Shown here in pieces: positions 50,920 to 59,790 of a stretch of DNA of 64,000 nucleotides (the first letter of the stretch is position 1; each line of letters opens with the position of its first letter). The DNA comes from CAYWMY01 sp046352935. GTDB taxonomy: Bacteria; Pseudomonadota; Gammaproteobacteria; Steroidobacterales; Steroidobacteraceae. The notes under the pieces are model-generated. The model saw only the letters and a program-made list of their open reading frames with translations. It did no database searches and was not told the DNA's origin. Both the position numbers and the translations under genes were made by a program. The stretch is from contig JAXMGR010000018.1 of the NCBI GenBank assembly GCA_046352935.1, positions 1-64,000 on the forward strand, in the 5' to 3' direction.

Positions 50920-52343
50920 GCACGACGAACGGGCGCATCGCTGCAGGCGCCGGCGGGGCCGCCGTGCGCGTGCCCTTCGTGCTGGCCGGCCGTGTCGTCG
51001 AGGGCGACGCGGTGCATCACGCGTCGCGGGACCTCGGCGCCGCGTTCGTCACGCCGGCGCTCGATTTCGCGCGCATGGCGCGGCCGCGCTCGGAACCCTC
51101 ACCTGCGGAAGGACTGAAGACCGCGGAGATCATCGCGTTCCTCGCCGAGACGGGCCGGCACATGACGCTGGCCAACCCGCACCTGCGCGAGGCGATCGAA
51201 CGCACGGCGCCCGTGAGCGCGATTCCGCCCGCGATGCTGGAACGCTGCTTCACACGCCTCGCCGACGTGTTCGACCGCGAGTCTCTCGAGATCACGGTCG
51301 AGAGCGATGTGGGCGCGGCGGCGCTGGACGGCTGGAAGCTGCTGCGCGGCATCGGGGGCCGTCGCAGCTACGTGCGCGCCTGTCCGCCGAGGCTCGTGCA
51401 CGTCATGGCCGGCAATTCGCCGATCGTGGCCGCGCTCACCATCGCGCACGGTGCGCTGACGAAGGGAGTGCACCTGCTCAAGATGGCGAGCAACGACCTG
51501 TTCACCGCGACCGCGATCCTGCGCGTCATGGCCGACATCGATCCGGAGCATCCGGTGCTGCGCTCGTTCTCGGCGGTGTACTGGCGGGGCGGCGACGAGC
51601 GCGTCGAGAGCGTGCTCTACCGGCCGCATTTCTTCGACAAGATCGTGGTCTGGGGCGGCGACAAGGCCGTGCGGCACGTACAGAAGTACATCGGGCCCGG
51701 CCTGCAGCTCGTGTCCTGGGATCCGAAGACGTCGATCTCCATGATCGGCCGCGAGGCGTTCGCGTCGGAGGCGATCCTCGCCGAGGTCGCCGCGCTCGCG
51801 GCGACCGACGCCACGCTGATGAACCAGGACGCCTGCATCGCCAGTCGCTATCAGTACGTCGAGGGCAGCATCGAGCAGGTGGATTGCTACTGCGAACTGC
51901 TGTCGCGCGAACTCGCGAAGGAACGCTACTACGCCAGCGCCCGCGGGCTGCCGACGCCTGCGCCGATCCGCGAGGAGGTCGATGTGCTGCGCCACCTCGA
52001 ACCCGAGTTCCGCGTCTGGGGCGACTACAGCGGTGCGGGGCTCGTGATCCGCTCGGAGGAGCCGCTTGGCTTCTTCCCGGACTGCCGTACCGTCAATGTG
52101 GTGCCGGTGGCCACGCTTGCGGATGCGGTGCGCTACGCCAACGTCGCGACCCAGACCGTGGGCATCCATCCGGCCGAACGCAAAGCGGAGCTGCGCGACC
52201 GGCTCGCCGACCAGGGCGTGCAGTACGTCGGCTGCCTGGGCCACGTGATGGAACTGCCGCCGGGCCTGCCGCACGATGGCACCTACGAACTCAACCGCCT
52301 GGTGCGTTGGGTCGCCGACATGGGGCCGCCGACTGGCCGGTGA
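50916..52343 (+). CDS. LuxC-like acyl reductase
   Basis: The 475-residue protein matches the LuxC acyl-CoA/acyl-protein reductase family. It has VPFVLAGRVVEGD at the start, the nucleotide region MAGNSPIVAALTIAHGALTKG (166–170 GNSPI) and the nucleophile Cys307 in MNQDACIAS, equivalent to the acylated Cys of LuxC. It reduces an activated acid to an aldehyde with NADPH. It is translationally coupled to the LuxE-like enzyme and ends the operon. No luxAB luciferase is present, although two LLM oxidoreductases lie elsewhere in the window. Confidence 0.9.
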   Translation: MSTTNGRIAAGAGGAAVRVPFVLAGRVVEGDAVHHASRDLGAAFVTPALDFARMARPRSEPSPAEGLKTAEIIAFLAETGRHMTLANPHLREAIERTAPVSAIPPAMLERCFTRLADVFDRESLEITVESDVGAAALDGWKLLRGIGGRRSYVRACPPRLVHVMAGNSPIVAALTIAHGALTKGVHLLKMASNDLFTATAILRVMADIDPEHPVLRSFSAVYWRGGDERVESVLYRPHFFDKIVVWGGDKAVRHVQKYIGPGLQLVSWDPKTSISMIGREAFASEAILAEVAALAATDATLMNQDACIASRYQYVEGSIEQVDCYCELLSRELAKERYYASARGLPTPAPIREEVDVLRHLEPEFRVWGDYSGAGLVIRSEEPLGFFPDCRTVNVVPVATLADAVRYANVATQTVGIHPAERKAELRDRLADQGVQYVGCLGHVMELPPGLPHDGTYELNRLVRWVADMGPPTGR

Positions 52344-52464
52344 AGAAAGACCGCGACCGGCGGGGCGACGCCCTCGCCGGCCTGCGCAACCGCACGCAGG
52401 GCCTTGTGCATGCGCAAGCGCCAGTACCAGCGGCGGAGAGTACTGCGACGGGAGGCCATGGGCG

Positions 52465-52764
52465 TTACGCGAGGCGGGCGAAGGTGATGCGCGCGCGAAG
52501 GCCCAGGCTCGTCAGGATGCGGAGCAGCAGGTCGGTTGAAATGCCGCGCAGGTTGCCGTTCAGAATCGCGGTCATGCGCGTACGCGAGGTACCGGCCAGA
52601 TCGGCTGCCTCGGCGTGGGTCAGGTTGCGGCGGCGAACCTCACCGATGATGCGGTTCAGAAGCTGCACGCGAACCTCGATGTATCGAGCCTCGCTGGCGT
52701 CAAGGTCGAGCAATGTCGCCAGGTCGCCAATTGTGCGCGTGGTCGCGGTACGTGCCTTAGTCAT
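52465..52764 (-). CDS. XRE-type antitoxin (HigA-like)
   Basis: The 99-residue protein has a helix-turn-helix of the XRE/HTH_37 type (LTHAEAADLAGTSRTRMTAILNGNLRGISTDLLLRILTSLG). It follows the toxin gene with an 8-base overlap, giving the toxin-first order characteristic of HigBA modules. It should bind its own promoter and neutralise the partner. It sits between two convergent halves of the catabolic region. The product is fairly short but complete. Confidence 0.85.
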   Translation of the reverse strand: MTKARTATTRTIGDLATLLDLDASEARYIEVRVQLLNRIIGEVRRRNLTHAEAADLAGTSRTRMTAILNGNLRGISTDLLLRILTSLGLRARITFARLA

Positions 52765-53083
52765 TGATCATGTCCTTCAAACGGCGCCGGCCAAGCACAA
52801 TTTCGTGTTGCGGCGTCTGCTGGGTCTTCTTGATGAACGCATGAAAGACCAGGACGCCGCTCGAAGACCTCACGAGATAGAAAACCCTGAACTGACCGGC
52901 GCTATCCCGGATACGCAGCTCGGCGACGCCCGGAGCGATGCTGGGCATCGGGCGGGCGAGAGGCATTCCGATCACGACGCCTTGCTGCAATGCGTAAACA
53001 GCCTCGCCAAGCTCCAGCCGGACCGCCTTTGGCCACGTACGGACTTCGTCGCGCACGCGCGGGTGAAAAACGGCGATTCTCAC
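52757..53083 (-). CDS. HigB-like/phage Gp49-type toxin
   Basis: The 108-residue RelE/ParE-fold protein contains WPKAVRLELGEAVYALQQGV, GVAELRIRDSAGQFRVFYLVRSSSGVLVFHAFIKKTQQTP and a final segment with Arg/Lys. These are features of the phage-derived Gp49-like HigB family, ribosome-dependent mRNA interferases. The stop overlaps the antitoxin start by 8 bases. Base composition is a little lower in GC than the surrounding genes, suggesting separate acquisition. Confidence 0.87.
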   Translation of the reverse strand: MRIAVFHPRVRDEVRTWPKAVRLELGEAVYALQQGVVIGMPLARPMPSIAPGVAELRIRDSAGQFRVFYLVRSSSGVLVFHAFIKKTQQTPQHEIVLGRRRLKDMIND

Positions 53084-53134
53084 CTACCGATTGTCCCGGA
53101 TCGGAGACATGGTTGCAATCCTTCAGGACTGGGT

Positions 53135-54574
53135 TCAAAGCGCAGTCGCGACCGTGCGGGCGACGAGGTAACCGCGAACGCCTTCCTGCCCACCCTCGGC
53201 GCCGATGCCGCTGTGCTTCACGCCGCCGAACGGGGTTTCGGGCACGTTGATGCTGTAGGTGTTGATGCCGAGCAGCCCGGAATCGACACTCTCCACCAGC
53301 GCCTCCGCGCGTGCCGGTGAGCGCGTGAACGCATAGGCCGCCAAACCGAACGGCAGGCGATTCGCCTCCGCGACCGCCTCCGCCTCGTTGCGAAACGGCC
53401 GCACCGCGAAGATCGGACCGAAGGGTTCGCGGTTCATGATCTCGCAGTCCAGCGACACATCCGAGAGTACGGTAGGCTCGAAGAAATAGCCGCGCGTGCC
53501 GATGCGCCTTCCGCCGCAATCGAGGCGTGCGCCGTGCGCCAGCGCGTCGGCGACGCACTGTTCCATCGCGCGCAGGCGCCGCGCGTTGGCGAGCGGTCCC
53601 ATCTGGCTGCCGGGCGCGAAGCCGTCGCCCACCGGGATCGCAGCCGCGCCCTCGGCGACGCGCCGGACGAACTCCGCGTAGACCGACTCGTGCACCAGGA
53701 AACGCGTGGGTGAGGTGCAGACCTGGCCGCCGAACCGGAACTTCGTCGCGACGGTCATCGCCGCCGCCTTTTCGACGTCAGCATCCTCGAAGACCAGCAC
53801 CGGCGCGTGCCCGCCGAGTTCCAGCGTGATGGGCTTGAGGCTATCCGCCGCCAGACGCGCCAGCGTGCGGCCCACTTCCACCGATCCGGTGAACGAGGCC
53901 TTGCGGATCACCGGCGAGGAGATCAGGTGAGTCGACACCTGCGGCGGCACGCCGAAGATGATGTTGAGCACACCGGGCGGAAGGCCGGCGTCCGCCAGCG
54001 CCTGCGCCACCACGAGCGCGGTTCCCGGCGTTTCCTCGGCCGGTTTCATGACGCAGGAACAGCCGGCCGCGAGCGCCTCGGCGATCTTGCGGCCGAACAG
54101 CAGCGCGGGGCCGTTCCACGGCGAGAAACCCGCCGCAGGGCCGATCGGCTCCAGCATGACCTGCCGGCGCACACCGTCGCGGCGGGACGGCAGGAGGCGG
54201 CCGTACTCGCGCCGCCCTTCCTCGGCGGCCCAGTCCAGGATGTCCGCGGTGGCCACCGTTTCCCAGCGCGCCTCGCTCACGAGCTTGCCCTGCTCGAGCG
54301 TGTTGACCGCCGCGATCTGCTCGATGCGTTCGCGCAGCAGGGCAGCCGCCCGGTGCAATACCGCCGCACGCTCGATGGCCGCCGTGCGGCGCCAGACCTG
54401 GAACCCGCGTGCCGCGGCATCCAGAGCCGCGTCGAGATCGGCAGTAGTGGCGAGCGGCAGGCGCGCGATCTCATCTTCCGTGGACGGATTGACGACCGCG
54501 AGGGTCTCGCGTGTTCCGGCGTCGATGTGCTGGCCGTCGATGAGGAAACCGAGCGCCGGGTAGGCGTTGTTCAT
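53135..54574 (-). CDS. NAD(P)-dependent aldehyde dehydrogenase (copy 1)
   Basis: The 479-residue ALDH has Asn154 (FSPWNGP), general base Glu252 (LELGGHAP) and nucleophile Cys286 (GGQVCTSPTRF). The whole sequence is closest to the succinate-semialdehyde/benzaldehyde type. It oxidises an aldehyde to its acid. It is strongly similar to the second ALDH at 59791–61224. The ATG follows a weak ribosome site; the longer frame upstream runs antisense to the start of the next gene. It ends the minus-strand catabolic operon, facing the toxin–antitoxin module. Confidence 0.93.
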   Translation of the reverse strand: MNNAYPALGFLIDGQHIDAGTRETLAVVNPSTEDEIARLPLATTADLDAALDAAARGFQVWRRTAAIERAAVLHRAAALLRERIEQIAAVNTLEQGKLVSEARWETVATADILDWAAEEGRREYGRLLPSRRDGVRRQVMLEPIGPAAGFSPWNGPALLFGRKIAEALAAGCSCVMKPAEETPGTALVVAQALADAGLPPGVLNIIFGVPPQVSTHLISSPVIRKASFTGSVEVGRTLARLAADSLKPITLELGGHAPVLVFEDADVEKAAAMTVATKFRFGGQVCTSPTRFLVHESVYAEFVRRVAEGAAAIPVGDGFAPGSQMGPLANARRLRAMEQCVADALAHGARLDCGGRRIGTRGYFFEPTVLSDVSLDCEIMNREPFGPIFAVRPFRNEAEAVAEANRLPFGLAAYAFTRSPARAEALVESVDSGLLGINTYSINVPETPFGGVKHSGIGAEGGQEGVRGYLVARTVATAL

Positions 54575-54653
54575 GGATGTATCGTCCTTCGCGGAGTCAT
54601 TCGCAACCGACCTGAACGATGCTCTGTGCACGCGCTGTCGCGGCACCCGTGCA

Positions 54654-57278
54654 TCAGCCGGCGTTGCGGCCATCGATGCGGCTCACCCGGAGCTTCGGGC
54701 TCGCTTCCATCGCGCCGTTCATGGGGTCGAGGTTCTGCATGCTGTAGTCGAGCAGCGTGCCGAAATGCACGCCCGTGTTCCGGTCCTTTCCGGGCACGCT
54801 CTTCGCCCAGTTGCCGCTGTTGTGGTCCATGCCCACGCACTCCGGATGGATGCACTCGCTGAGCACCGCCACGCCTTCGACGGAGCGGCCTTTGCGGTTC
54901 TCCACACGAATGCGGTCGCCGTCGGCAATACCCTTCGCCTGCGCGTATCGCCGGTTCAGGAGGATTCGTCCGGCGCGCGCGTCGAACTGCGCCAGCTCGC
55001 GGAGCCATGGATTGAAGTTCGAGAAGGTCGCGGTGCGGAACGCCTGCTTGTAGCTCACGCCGTAGAGTTCGAAGCCGTCTCGGTCGTCGCCGTATCCGGG
55101 GCCCGGATACCAGTGCGGCAGCGGGCGGTAACGCGAGACATCCCACTCGAGGCCCATCGCATCGGTCACCGCCTTCAGCTGCTCGCCCGCCTCGAGGTAG
55201 TACTCGTAGTAGACGGGGATCCGCGCGGCGTAGAACGCGCGCGGATAGCGCTCCTGCGCGGTCTTCTTCCAGCGGATGCGACCTTCCCGGGCGACGTCCC
55301 CGAGCTTCAGCCTGCCGCCGGTCATCGAGCCCAGCCAGCGCTCGGTGATCCCGCGGTGGTGGTACTTCCCCTCGGCCGCGAGCACGAATTCGCCCTGCAG
55401 TTCGAGGAAGCCGTTCAGCGCGCGGTTCAGATCGGGCAGCCAGCCGCCCTGGTCCGCGATATCGACCCAGATGTCGACATGGTGCAGGTAAGGACTCTCG
55501 ACGACGGGCTGGCGCAGGTTGATGCAGTACTCGCCGGTCGCGGTGGAACCCATCGTGTCCGGCAGGTTGTTCGCGGCGAGATCGAGGCGCTCGAGCTGTG
55601 TCTGCGTCGGGAACACGACGTCGGCGAATTCCGCGGTGTCGTCGATGTTCGGACCGATCGCGATGTGGAAGCCGAACTTCTTCAGGTACTCGGCCTGCTG
55701 CCGCGGATTGCCCTCGTTCAGCAGGTCGTTGTTGATGACCTGCACGAAGACCTGCGTGTTGTGCGGGATGCGGTCGTGGAACTGCTGCGGCTCCAGCACG
55801 TTGATCTTCGCCAGCACGCCGCTCATGTGCCGGCCGACGGGTGCCAGCGAATCGCCGGCCATGCTGACCGGCGGCTTCACGGGTTTCAGCGGGAACGGCG
55901 GCGGGAACTTGTCGCCGTAGGTCGCGATCCGGCCCGGAACCAGGAGACCGTCGGCCTCGCGGATGCCCGAGCCCCGACCCATCCAGGTGCTGTTCTCCGC
56001 GAACTCCGGGTGGTGCGCGTAGACCGAATCACCGAGCAGGCCGCCGGGCACGTCGATGGCGCCGATCACGGTGTTGAGCATCGCGATGGCGTTGCCCTGC
56101 TCGAAGCTGCGCGCATGCTGGCTCACGCCCTTGTACCAGTGCACGCACGCGGGGCGCAGCGGCAGCGTGTGGCCGTCGATGTCGACGGTGGCACCGATCG
56201 AGGCCGCGGTGCCGAAGTCCTTCGCGAGGCGGCGGATCGTCGCGGCCGGCACCGTGGTGATGTCCTCGGCCTTCTCGGGCGGGTAGCCGGCGAGATGCCG
56301 CTTCAGCAGCGCAAACGCGGTGGTGCAGGCCTGTCCGTCGATCTGGAACTCGCCCTCCATGGCGGCGTTGCCCGGATCGATGTCGCTGTAGCACTTCGGC
56401 TTCGCATCGGCGGCGTCCCACAGCATGGGCCGGTTCGTCGCTCCGTCGCGCAGGTAGTGTCCGTCACCGACACGCACCAGGTACGGTGCGTTGCTGAGCC
56501 GTCGCAGGAACTCACGGTCGTACAGTTCGAGTTCGTTGATCAGCACGTGCATCATCGACAGCACCAGTGCGCCATCGGTGCCGGGACGGATCGGCACCCA
56601 CTCGTCGGCGATCGATGCGGCGTTCGAGCAGTACGGGTCGACCACGACCAGCTTCATGCCGCGCGCGCGCGCATGCGACATCTCGTTCGTGGCCGTGACC
56701 GCCGCCCAGTTGCTGAGCGTGCCCTTGCTGGAGCCGATCAGCATCAGGTGATTGCAGTGGTGGAAATCCGGCGCCACGTGCTGCGCGGCGTGCACGTGCA
56801 GCAGTGTCGGGTGTACGGCATTGCCGCAGAAGGCCACACCGCCCGCCGTGTAGTTCGAGGAGCCGAAGGACTGCATGACCGCGCCCAGGAACCACGGCAG
56901 CGTCGTGAAATCCGAACTCGCGTAGACCATGCCGTTCGGGTCGCTCTCCCGGCAGGCCCTGAGCTTCCGGGCGGCGAGTTCCACGGCCTCCTCGTAGGAA
57001 ATCTCCTGCCAGCGCGGATCGACGCCGATGCCCTTCTCCGGGTTGGTCCGCTTGACGGGCCTCTGGAGCCGCCTGCGGCTGTAGGCCATCATGATCTGCG
57101 CGTGGCCCTTGGCGCACATCCTGCCCTGGCTGAAGGGACAGTCCGGATCGCCTCTCAGCTCCACGACCACCCCGTCGACGCGCCGCGCGATGAGGCCGCA
57201 GGTCGCGGCCGGACAGCCGTAACAGGCGGTCTTGATGCTGACGTCTTCCTTCACGCTGCCGGAATTCGAGGTGCTCAT
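54654..57278 (-). CDS. molybdopterin oxidoreductase, DMSO-reductase family (copy 2)
   Basis: The 874-residue paralogue of the enzyme at 46861–49470 has the same [4Fe-4S] motif (Cys19, Cys22, Cys27, Cys55), the same likely Mo ligand (Cys151 in GSSN-x8-CGN) and long shared blocks such as NPEKGIGVDPRWQEISYEEA and ITTVPAATIRRLAKDFG. It has no export signal, and no partner subunit is seen. It is presumably specialised for a related substrate or step. The ATG has GGGGAGCGAG upstream; a longer frame would run into the SDR gene's 3' end. It lies within the SDR/ALDH minus-strand operon. Confidence 0.92.
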   Translation of the reverse strand: MSTSNSGSVKEDVSIKTACYGCPAATCGLIARRVDGVVVELRGDPDCPFSQGRMCAKGHAQIMMAYSRRRLQRPVKRTNPEKGIGVDPRWQEISYEEAVELAARKLRACRESDPNGMVYASSDFTTLPWFLGAVMQSFGSSNYTAGGVAFCGNAVHPTLLHVHAAQHVAPDFHHCNHLMLIGSSKGTLSNWAAVTATNEMSHARARGMKLVVVDPYCSNAASIADEWVPIRPGTDGALVLSMMHVLINELELYDREFLRRLSNAPYLVRVGDGHYLRDGATNRPMLWDAADAKPKCYSDIDPGNAAMEGEFQIDGQACTTAFALLKRHLAGYPPEKAEDITTVPAATIRRLAKDFGTAASIGATVDIDGHTLPLRPACVHWYKGVSQHARSFEQGNAIAMLNTVIGAIDVPGGLLGDSVYAHHPEFAENSTWMGRGSGIREADGLLVPGRIATYGDKFPPPFPLKPVKPPVSMAGDSLAPVGRHMSGVLAKINVLEPQQFHDRIPHNTQVFVQVINNDLLNEGNPRQQAEYLKKFGFHIAIGPNIDDTAEFADVVFPTQTQLERLDLAANNLPDTMGSTATGEYCINLRQPVVESPYLHHVDIWVDIADQGGWLPDLNRALNGFLELQGEFVLAAEGKYHHRGITERWLGSMTGGRLKLGDVAREGRIRWKKTAQERYPRAFYAARIPVYYEYYLEAGEQLKAVTDAMGLEWDVSRYRPLPHWYPGPGYGDDRDGFELYGVSYKQAFRTATFSNFNPWLRELAQFDARAGRILLNRRYAQAKGIADGDRIRVENRKGRSVEGVAVLSECIHPECVGMDHNSGNWAKSVPGKDRNTGVHFGTLLDYSMQNLDPMNGAMEASPKLRVSRIDGRNAG

Positions 57279-57307
57279 CGGCTCGCTCCCCGCCGTTGCG
57301 GCGCTGT

Positions 57308-58072
57308 TCACATCGCCAGTCGCCCGCCGTCGACGATCACGAACTGGCCGACCATGTGCCGGGCGTGATCGGAGGCGAGGAACACGACCATGGCCGCGAT
57401 CTCCTCGGGCGTCGCGATGCGGCCGTTCGGGGTGTCGATGTTGAACGCCAGTTCCTCGACCTTGCCGCGCCCTTCGGTCAGTGCCTCCAGCATGCGCGTG
57501 CGCGTGCCGCCCGGGCAGATCGCGTTCACGCGCACGCCGTGCTGCGCGACCTCGAGCGCGGCCGTGCGCGTGAGGCCGAGCACGGCGTGCTTGCTCGCGG
57601 TGTAGGCGCACACACCGGGTGCGCCGACGTGGCTGCCCGTCGAGCCCGTGTTGATGACGGCGCCGGAGCCCTGTTTCACCATGACGGGCAGCACGTACTT
57701 GAGGCCCAGGAACACGCCCCTGGTGTTGATCGCCAGGACCCGGTCGAAGACCTCGACGGGGTAGTCGATCGTGGAGGCCATGGCGCCCTCGTAGCCGGCG
57801 TTGTTCGCGAAGGCATCGATGCGGCCGAAGGCCGCGAGCGTGGCCTCGACATAGCCCCGCACGCTGTCGGGGTCCGTCACGTCGGCCCGCAGGAACAGGG
57901 CCTCGCCGCCACGCGCGCGGATCAGCGCGACGGTTTCGTTCCCCGTGGCATCGTTGAGGTCGACGCAGGCGACGCGTGCGCCCGCGGCCGCGAATTCGAG
58001 GCCGATGGCCCGGCCGATGCCGGAGCCGCCGCCCGTGACCAGCGCGACCCTGCCGGTGAAGTCGATGTTCAC
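57308..58072 (-). CDS. short-chain dehydrogenase/reductase
   Basis: The 254-residue SDR has the cofactor motif GGGSGIG, NNAG and the active-site CAYTASKHA (Tyr-x3-Lys). The Asp at the end of the second strand (VACVDLND) predicts NAD preference. It oxidises an alcohol or reduces a ketone in the pathway. It lies 29 bp upstream of the second molybdoenzyme and is one of four SDRs in this operon. Confidence 0.92.
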   Translation of the reverse strand: MNIDFTGRVALVTGGGSGIGRAIGLEFAAAGARVACVDLNDATGNETVALIRARGGEALFLRADVTDPDSVRGYVEATLAAFGRIDAFANNAGYEGAMASTIDYPVEVFDRVLAINTRGVFLGLKYVLPVMVKQGSGAVINTGSTGSHVGAPGVCAYTASKHAVLGLTRTAALEVAQHGVRVNAICPGGTRTRMLEALTEGRGKVEELAFNIDTPNGRIATPEEIAAMVVFLASDHARHMVGQFVIVDGGRLAM

Positions 58073-58210
58073 GCTTCGTCCTCCGCGAGCGCCTTCCGGT
58101 CCCGACGCGGCCTCAGGTCCGTTACGCCCGGCATACGTTTTCAGGTTCGCTCAGCGCAGCGTGGTCCGCTCCGTCCGCACGCTCCAGTGTTCGTTCGCCC
58201 GTGACGCTCG

Positions 58211-58981
58211 TCAGACCACGGGCATCGACAGGCCGCCGTCGACGGTCACGATGCTGCCCGTCATGTAGGACGAGGCGTTCGAGGCGAGCAGCAGCAGCGT
58301 GCCGTCCAGTTCCTCGGGGTTGCCGAGGCGCCGCTGCGGGATCTTCTTCAGCATGGCCTGGCCGCTGTTCGAATCGAGGAAGCCGTGGCTCAGGTCGGTC
58401 ATGTAGTAGCCGGGCTCGATGGCGTTCACGCGGATGTTGTAGCGCGCCCATTCGAGCGCCATGACGCGCGTCAGGTGCGACAGGGCCGCCTTCGTCGCGG
58501 CGTAGGCGCCCATGCCCTTCTGCGCGGCGCTGCCCAGGATCGAGGAGATGTTGACGATCGAGCCGCCGCGGCCCTGCGCGATCATGCGCACCGCCGCGGC
58601 GCGCGCGACCAGCCACGCACCCTTGAGGTTCGCGTCCATGACCAGGTTCCACTGGTCCAGCGTCGTGTCCGTGAGCATGGCGCCCACGCCCGCGCCCGCG
58701 TTGTTGACCAGCACGTCGATGCCGCCCAGGCCCTCGATGGTCTTGAATCCCGCCTCGACGGCCTCCGGGCTGCTGACGTCGAGCGCGAGACAGTGGGCGC
58801 GACCACCGGCGCTGCGGATGGCACCCGCCGTGTCTTCGAGCGGCGCTGTGCGCCGGCCGGAGAGGATCACCGTGGCGCCGGCGTCCGCGAGCGTGAGCGC
58901 GAACTGGCGGCCGAGGCCGGTGCCGCCGCCGGTCACGAGTGCGATCTTCCCGTCGAGACTGAACAGTTGATTGGCTTTCAT
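58211..58981 (-). CDS. short-chain dehydrogenase/reductase
   Basis: The 256-residue SDR has GGGTGLG, NNAGAGVGAM and the catalytic MGAYAATKAAL (Tyr-x3-Lys). It has LSGRR after the second strand, which suggests NADP. It is separated by 138 bp from the next SDR downstream, the largest gap in the operon, with no clear hairpin. The substrate is unknown; a 3-oxoacyl or cyclic alcohol is typical for the family. Confidence 0.92.
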   Translation of the reverse strand: MKANQLFSLDGKIALVTGGGTGLGRQFALTLADAGATVILSGRRTAPLEDTAGAIRSAGGRAHCLALDVSSPEAVEAGFKTIEGLGGIDVLVNNAGAGVGAMLTDTTLDQWNLVMDANLKGAWLVARAAAVRMIAQGRGGSIVNISSILGSAAQKGMGAYAATKAALSHLTRVMALEWARYNIRVNAIEPGYYMTDLSHGFLDSNSGQAMLKKIPQRRLGNPEELDGTLLLLASNASSYMTGSIVTVDGGLSMPVV

Positions 58982-59015
58982 CGCGTCGTCCTGGAACTCG
59001 TTGCGCGGGGCGGGT

Positions 59016-59771
59016 TCAGCGGATGCCGCCGGAGACTTCGATCACGGCGCCCGTCGTGTAGCTGGCCGAATCGCTGGCGAGATACAGCGCCGTCGAGACC
59101 ACCTCGTGCGGCCGCCCGATGCGCCGCATCGCGGAGTCGATGCTGCGGTCGACCTCCTCGCGCCAGCTCTTCGAGATGTCGGTCCAGAAGGGCCCCGCCA
59201 TGATCGCGTTCACGCGCACCTTCGGGCCGTACTCGAGCGCAAAGGCGCGCGTCATGATGTTCAGGCCGCCCTTGGCGCCGGCATAGGGCGCGAACTCCGG
59301 CACGGGCCGGATGGCGCCGGTGCTCGTGACATTGATGATGCTGCCGCCGTTGCCGGCCATCATCCGGTGGCCCACCAGCGCCGAGAGCCGGAACGGTCCC
59401 TTGAAGTTCACGTCCAGGATCTTGTCGACGAGTTCCTCGGTGGTCTCGAGCGACGAGGGGGCCACCGGCGAGATGCCGGCGTTGTTGACGAGCACGTCGA
59501 CGTGGCCGAATTCACCGTAGACGGCATCGACGAGGCCGTCGAGGTCCTTCCAGTTGCCGACGTGGCAGGCATACGGGAAGGCCCGCCGGCCCATCGCGCG
59601 GATCTCCTGCGCGGCAGTCTCGCAGGCATCGAGCTTGCGGCTGGTGATGGCGACGTCCGCGCCCATCTCCGCGAAGCCCTTGGCCATCTCGTAGCCGAGT
59701 CCGCGGCTGCCGCCCGTGATCAGCACGACCTTGCCGGTCATGTCGAGATACTGCTTCATCGTATTCACCAT
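59016..59771 (-). CDS. short-chain dehydrogenase/reductase
   Basis: The 251-residue SDR has GGSRGLG, NNAGISPVAP and catalytic FAPYAGAKGGLN (Tyr-x3-Lys). The basic residue in ITSRK after the second strand suggests NADP. It follows the second ALDH gene by 19 bp. It begins MVNTMKQYLDMTGK; a start at the internal ATG (MKQYL) is also possible. Confidence 0.92.
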   Translation of the reverse strand: MVNTMKQYLDMTGKVVLITGGSRGLGYEMAKGFAEMGADVAITSRKLDACETAAQEIRAMGRRAFPYACHVGNWKDLDGLVDAVYGEFGHVDVLVNNAGISPVAPSSLETTEELVDKILDVNFKGPFRLSALVGHRMMAGNGGSIINVTSTGAIRPVPEFAPYAGAKGGLNIMTRAFALEYGPKVRVNAIMAGPFWTDISKSWREEVDRSIDSAMRRIGRPHEVVSTALYLASDSASYTTGAVIEVSGGIR

Positions 59772-59790
59772 CTCCTGGTCAGAGTCCTGG

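Noticed and set aside
50916..52343. Bioluminescence (lux) operon
   Set aside because: LuxC- and LuxE-like enzymes are present, but no luxAB, luxD or luxG is adjacent. The LLM genes belong to general oxidoreductase subgroups.
53135..53558. Additional minus-strand frame beside the toxin gene
   Set aside because: It lies inside the aldehyde dehydrogenase gene in another frame and shows no conserved sequence.
54567..57368. A 933-codon open frame antisense to the second molybdoenzyme
   Set aside because: This is the same GC artefact. The composition mirrors the frame opposite the first molybdoenzyme, because the real genes are paralogues.
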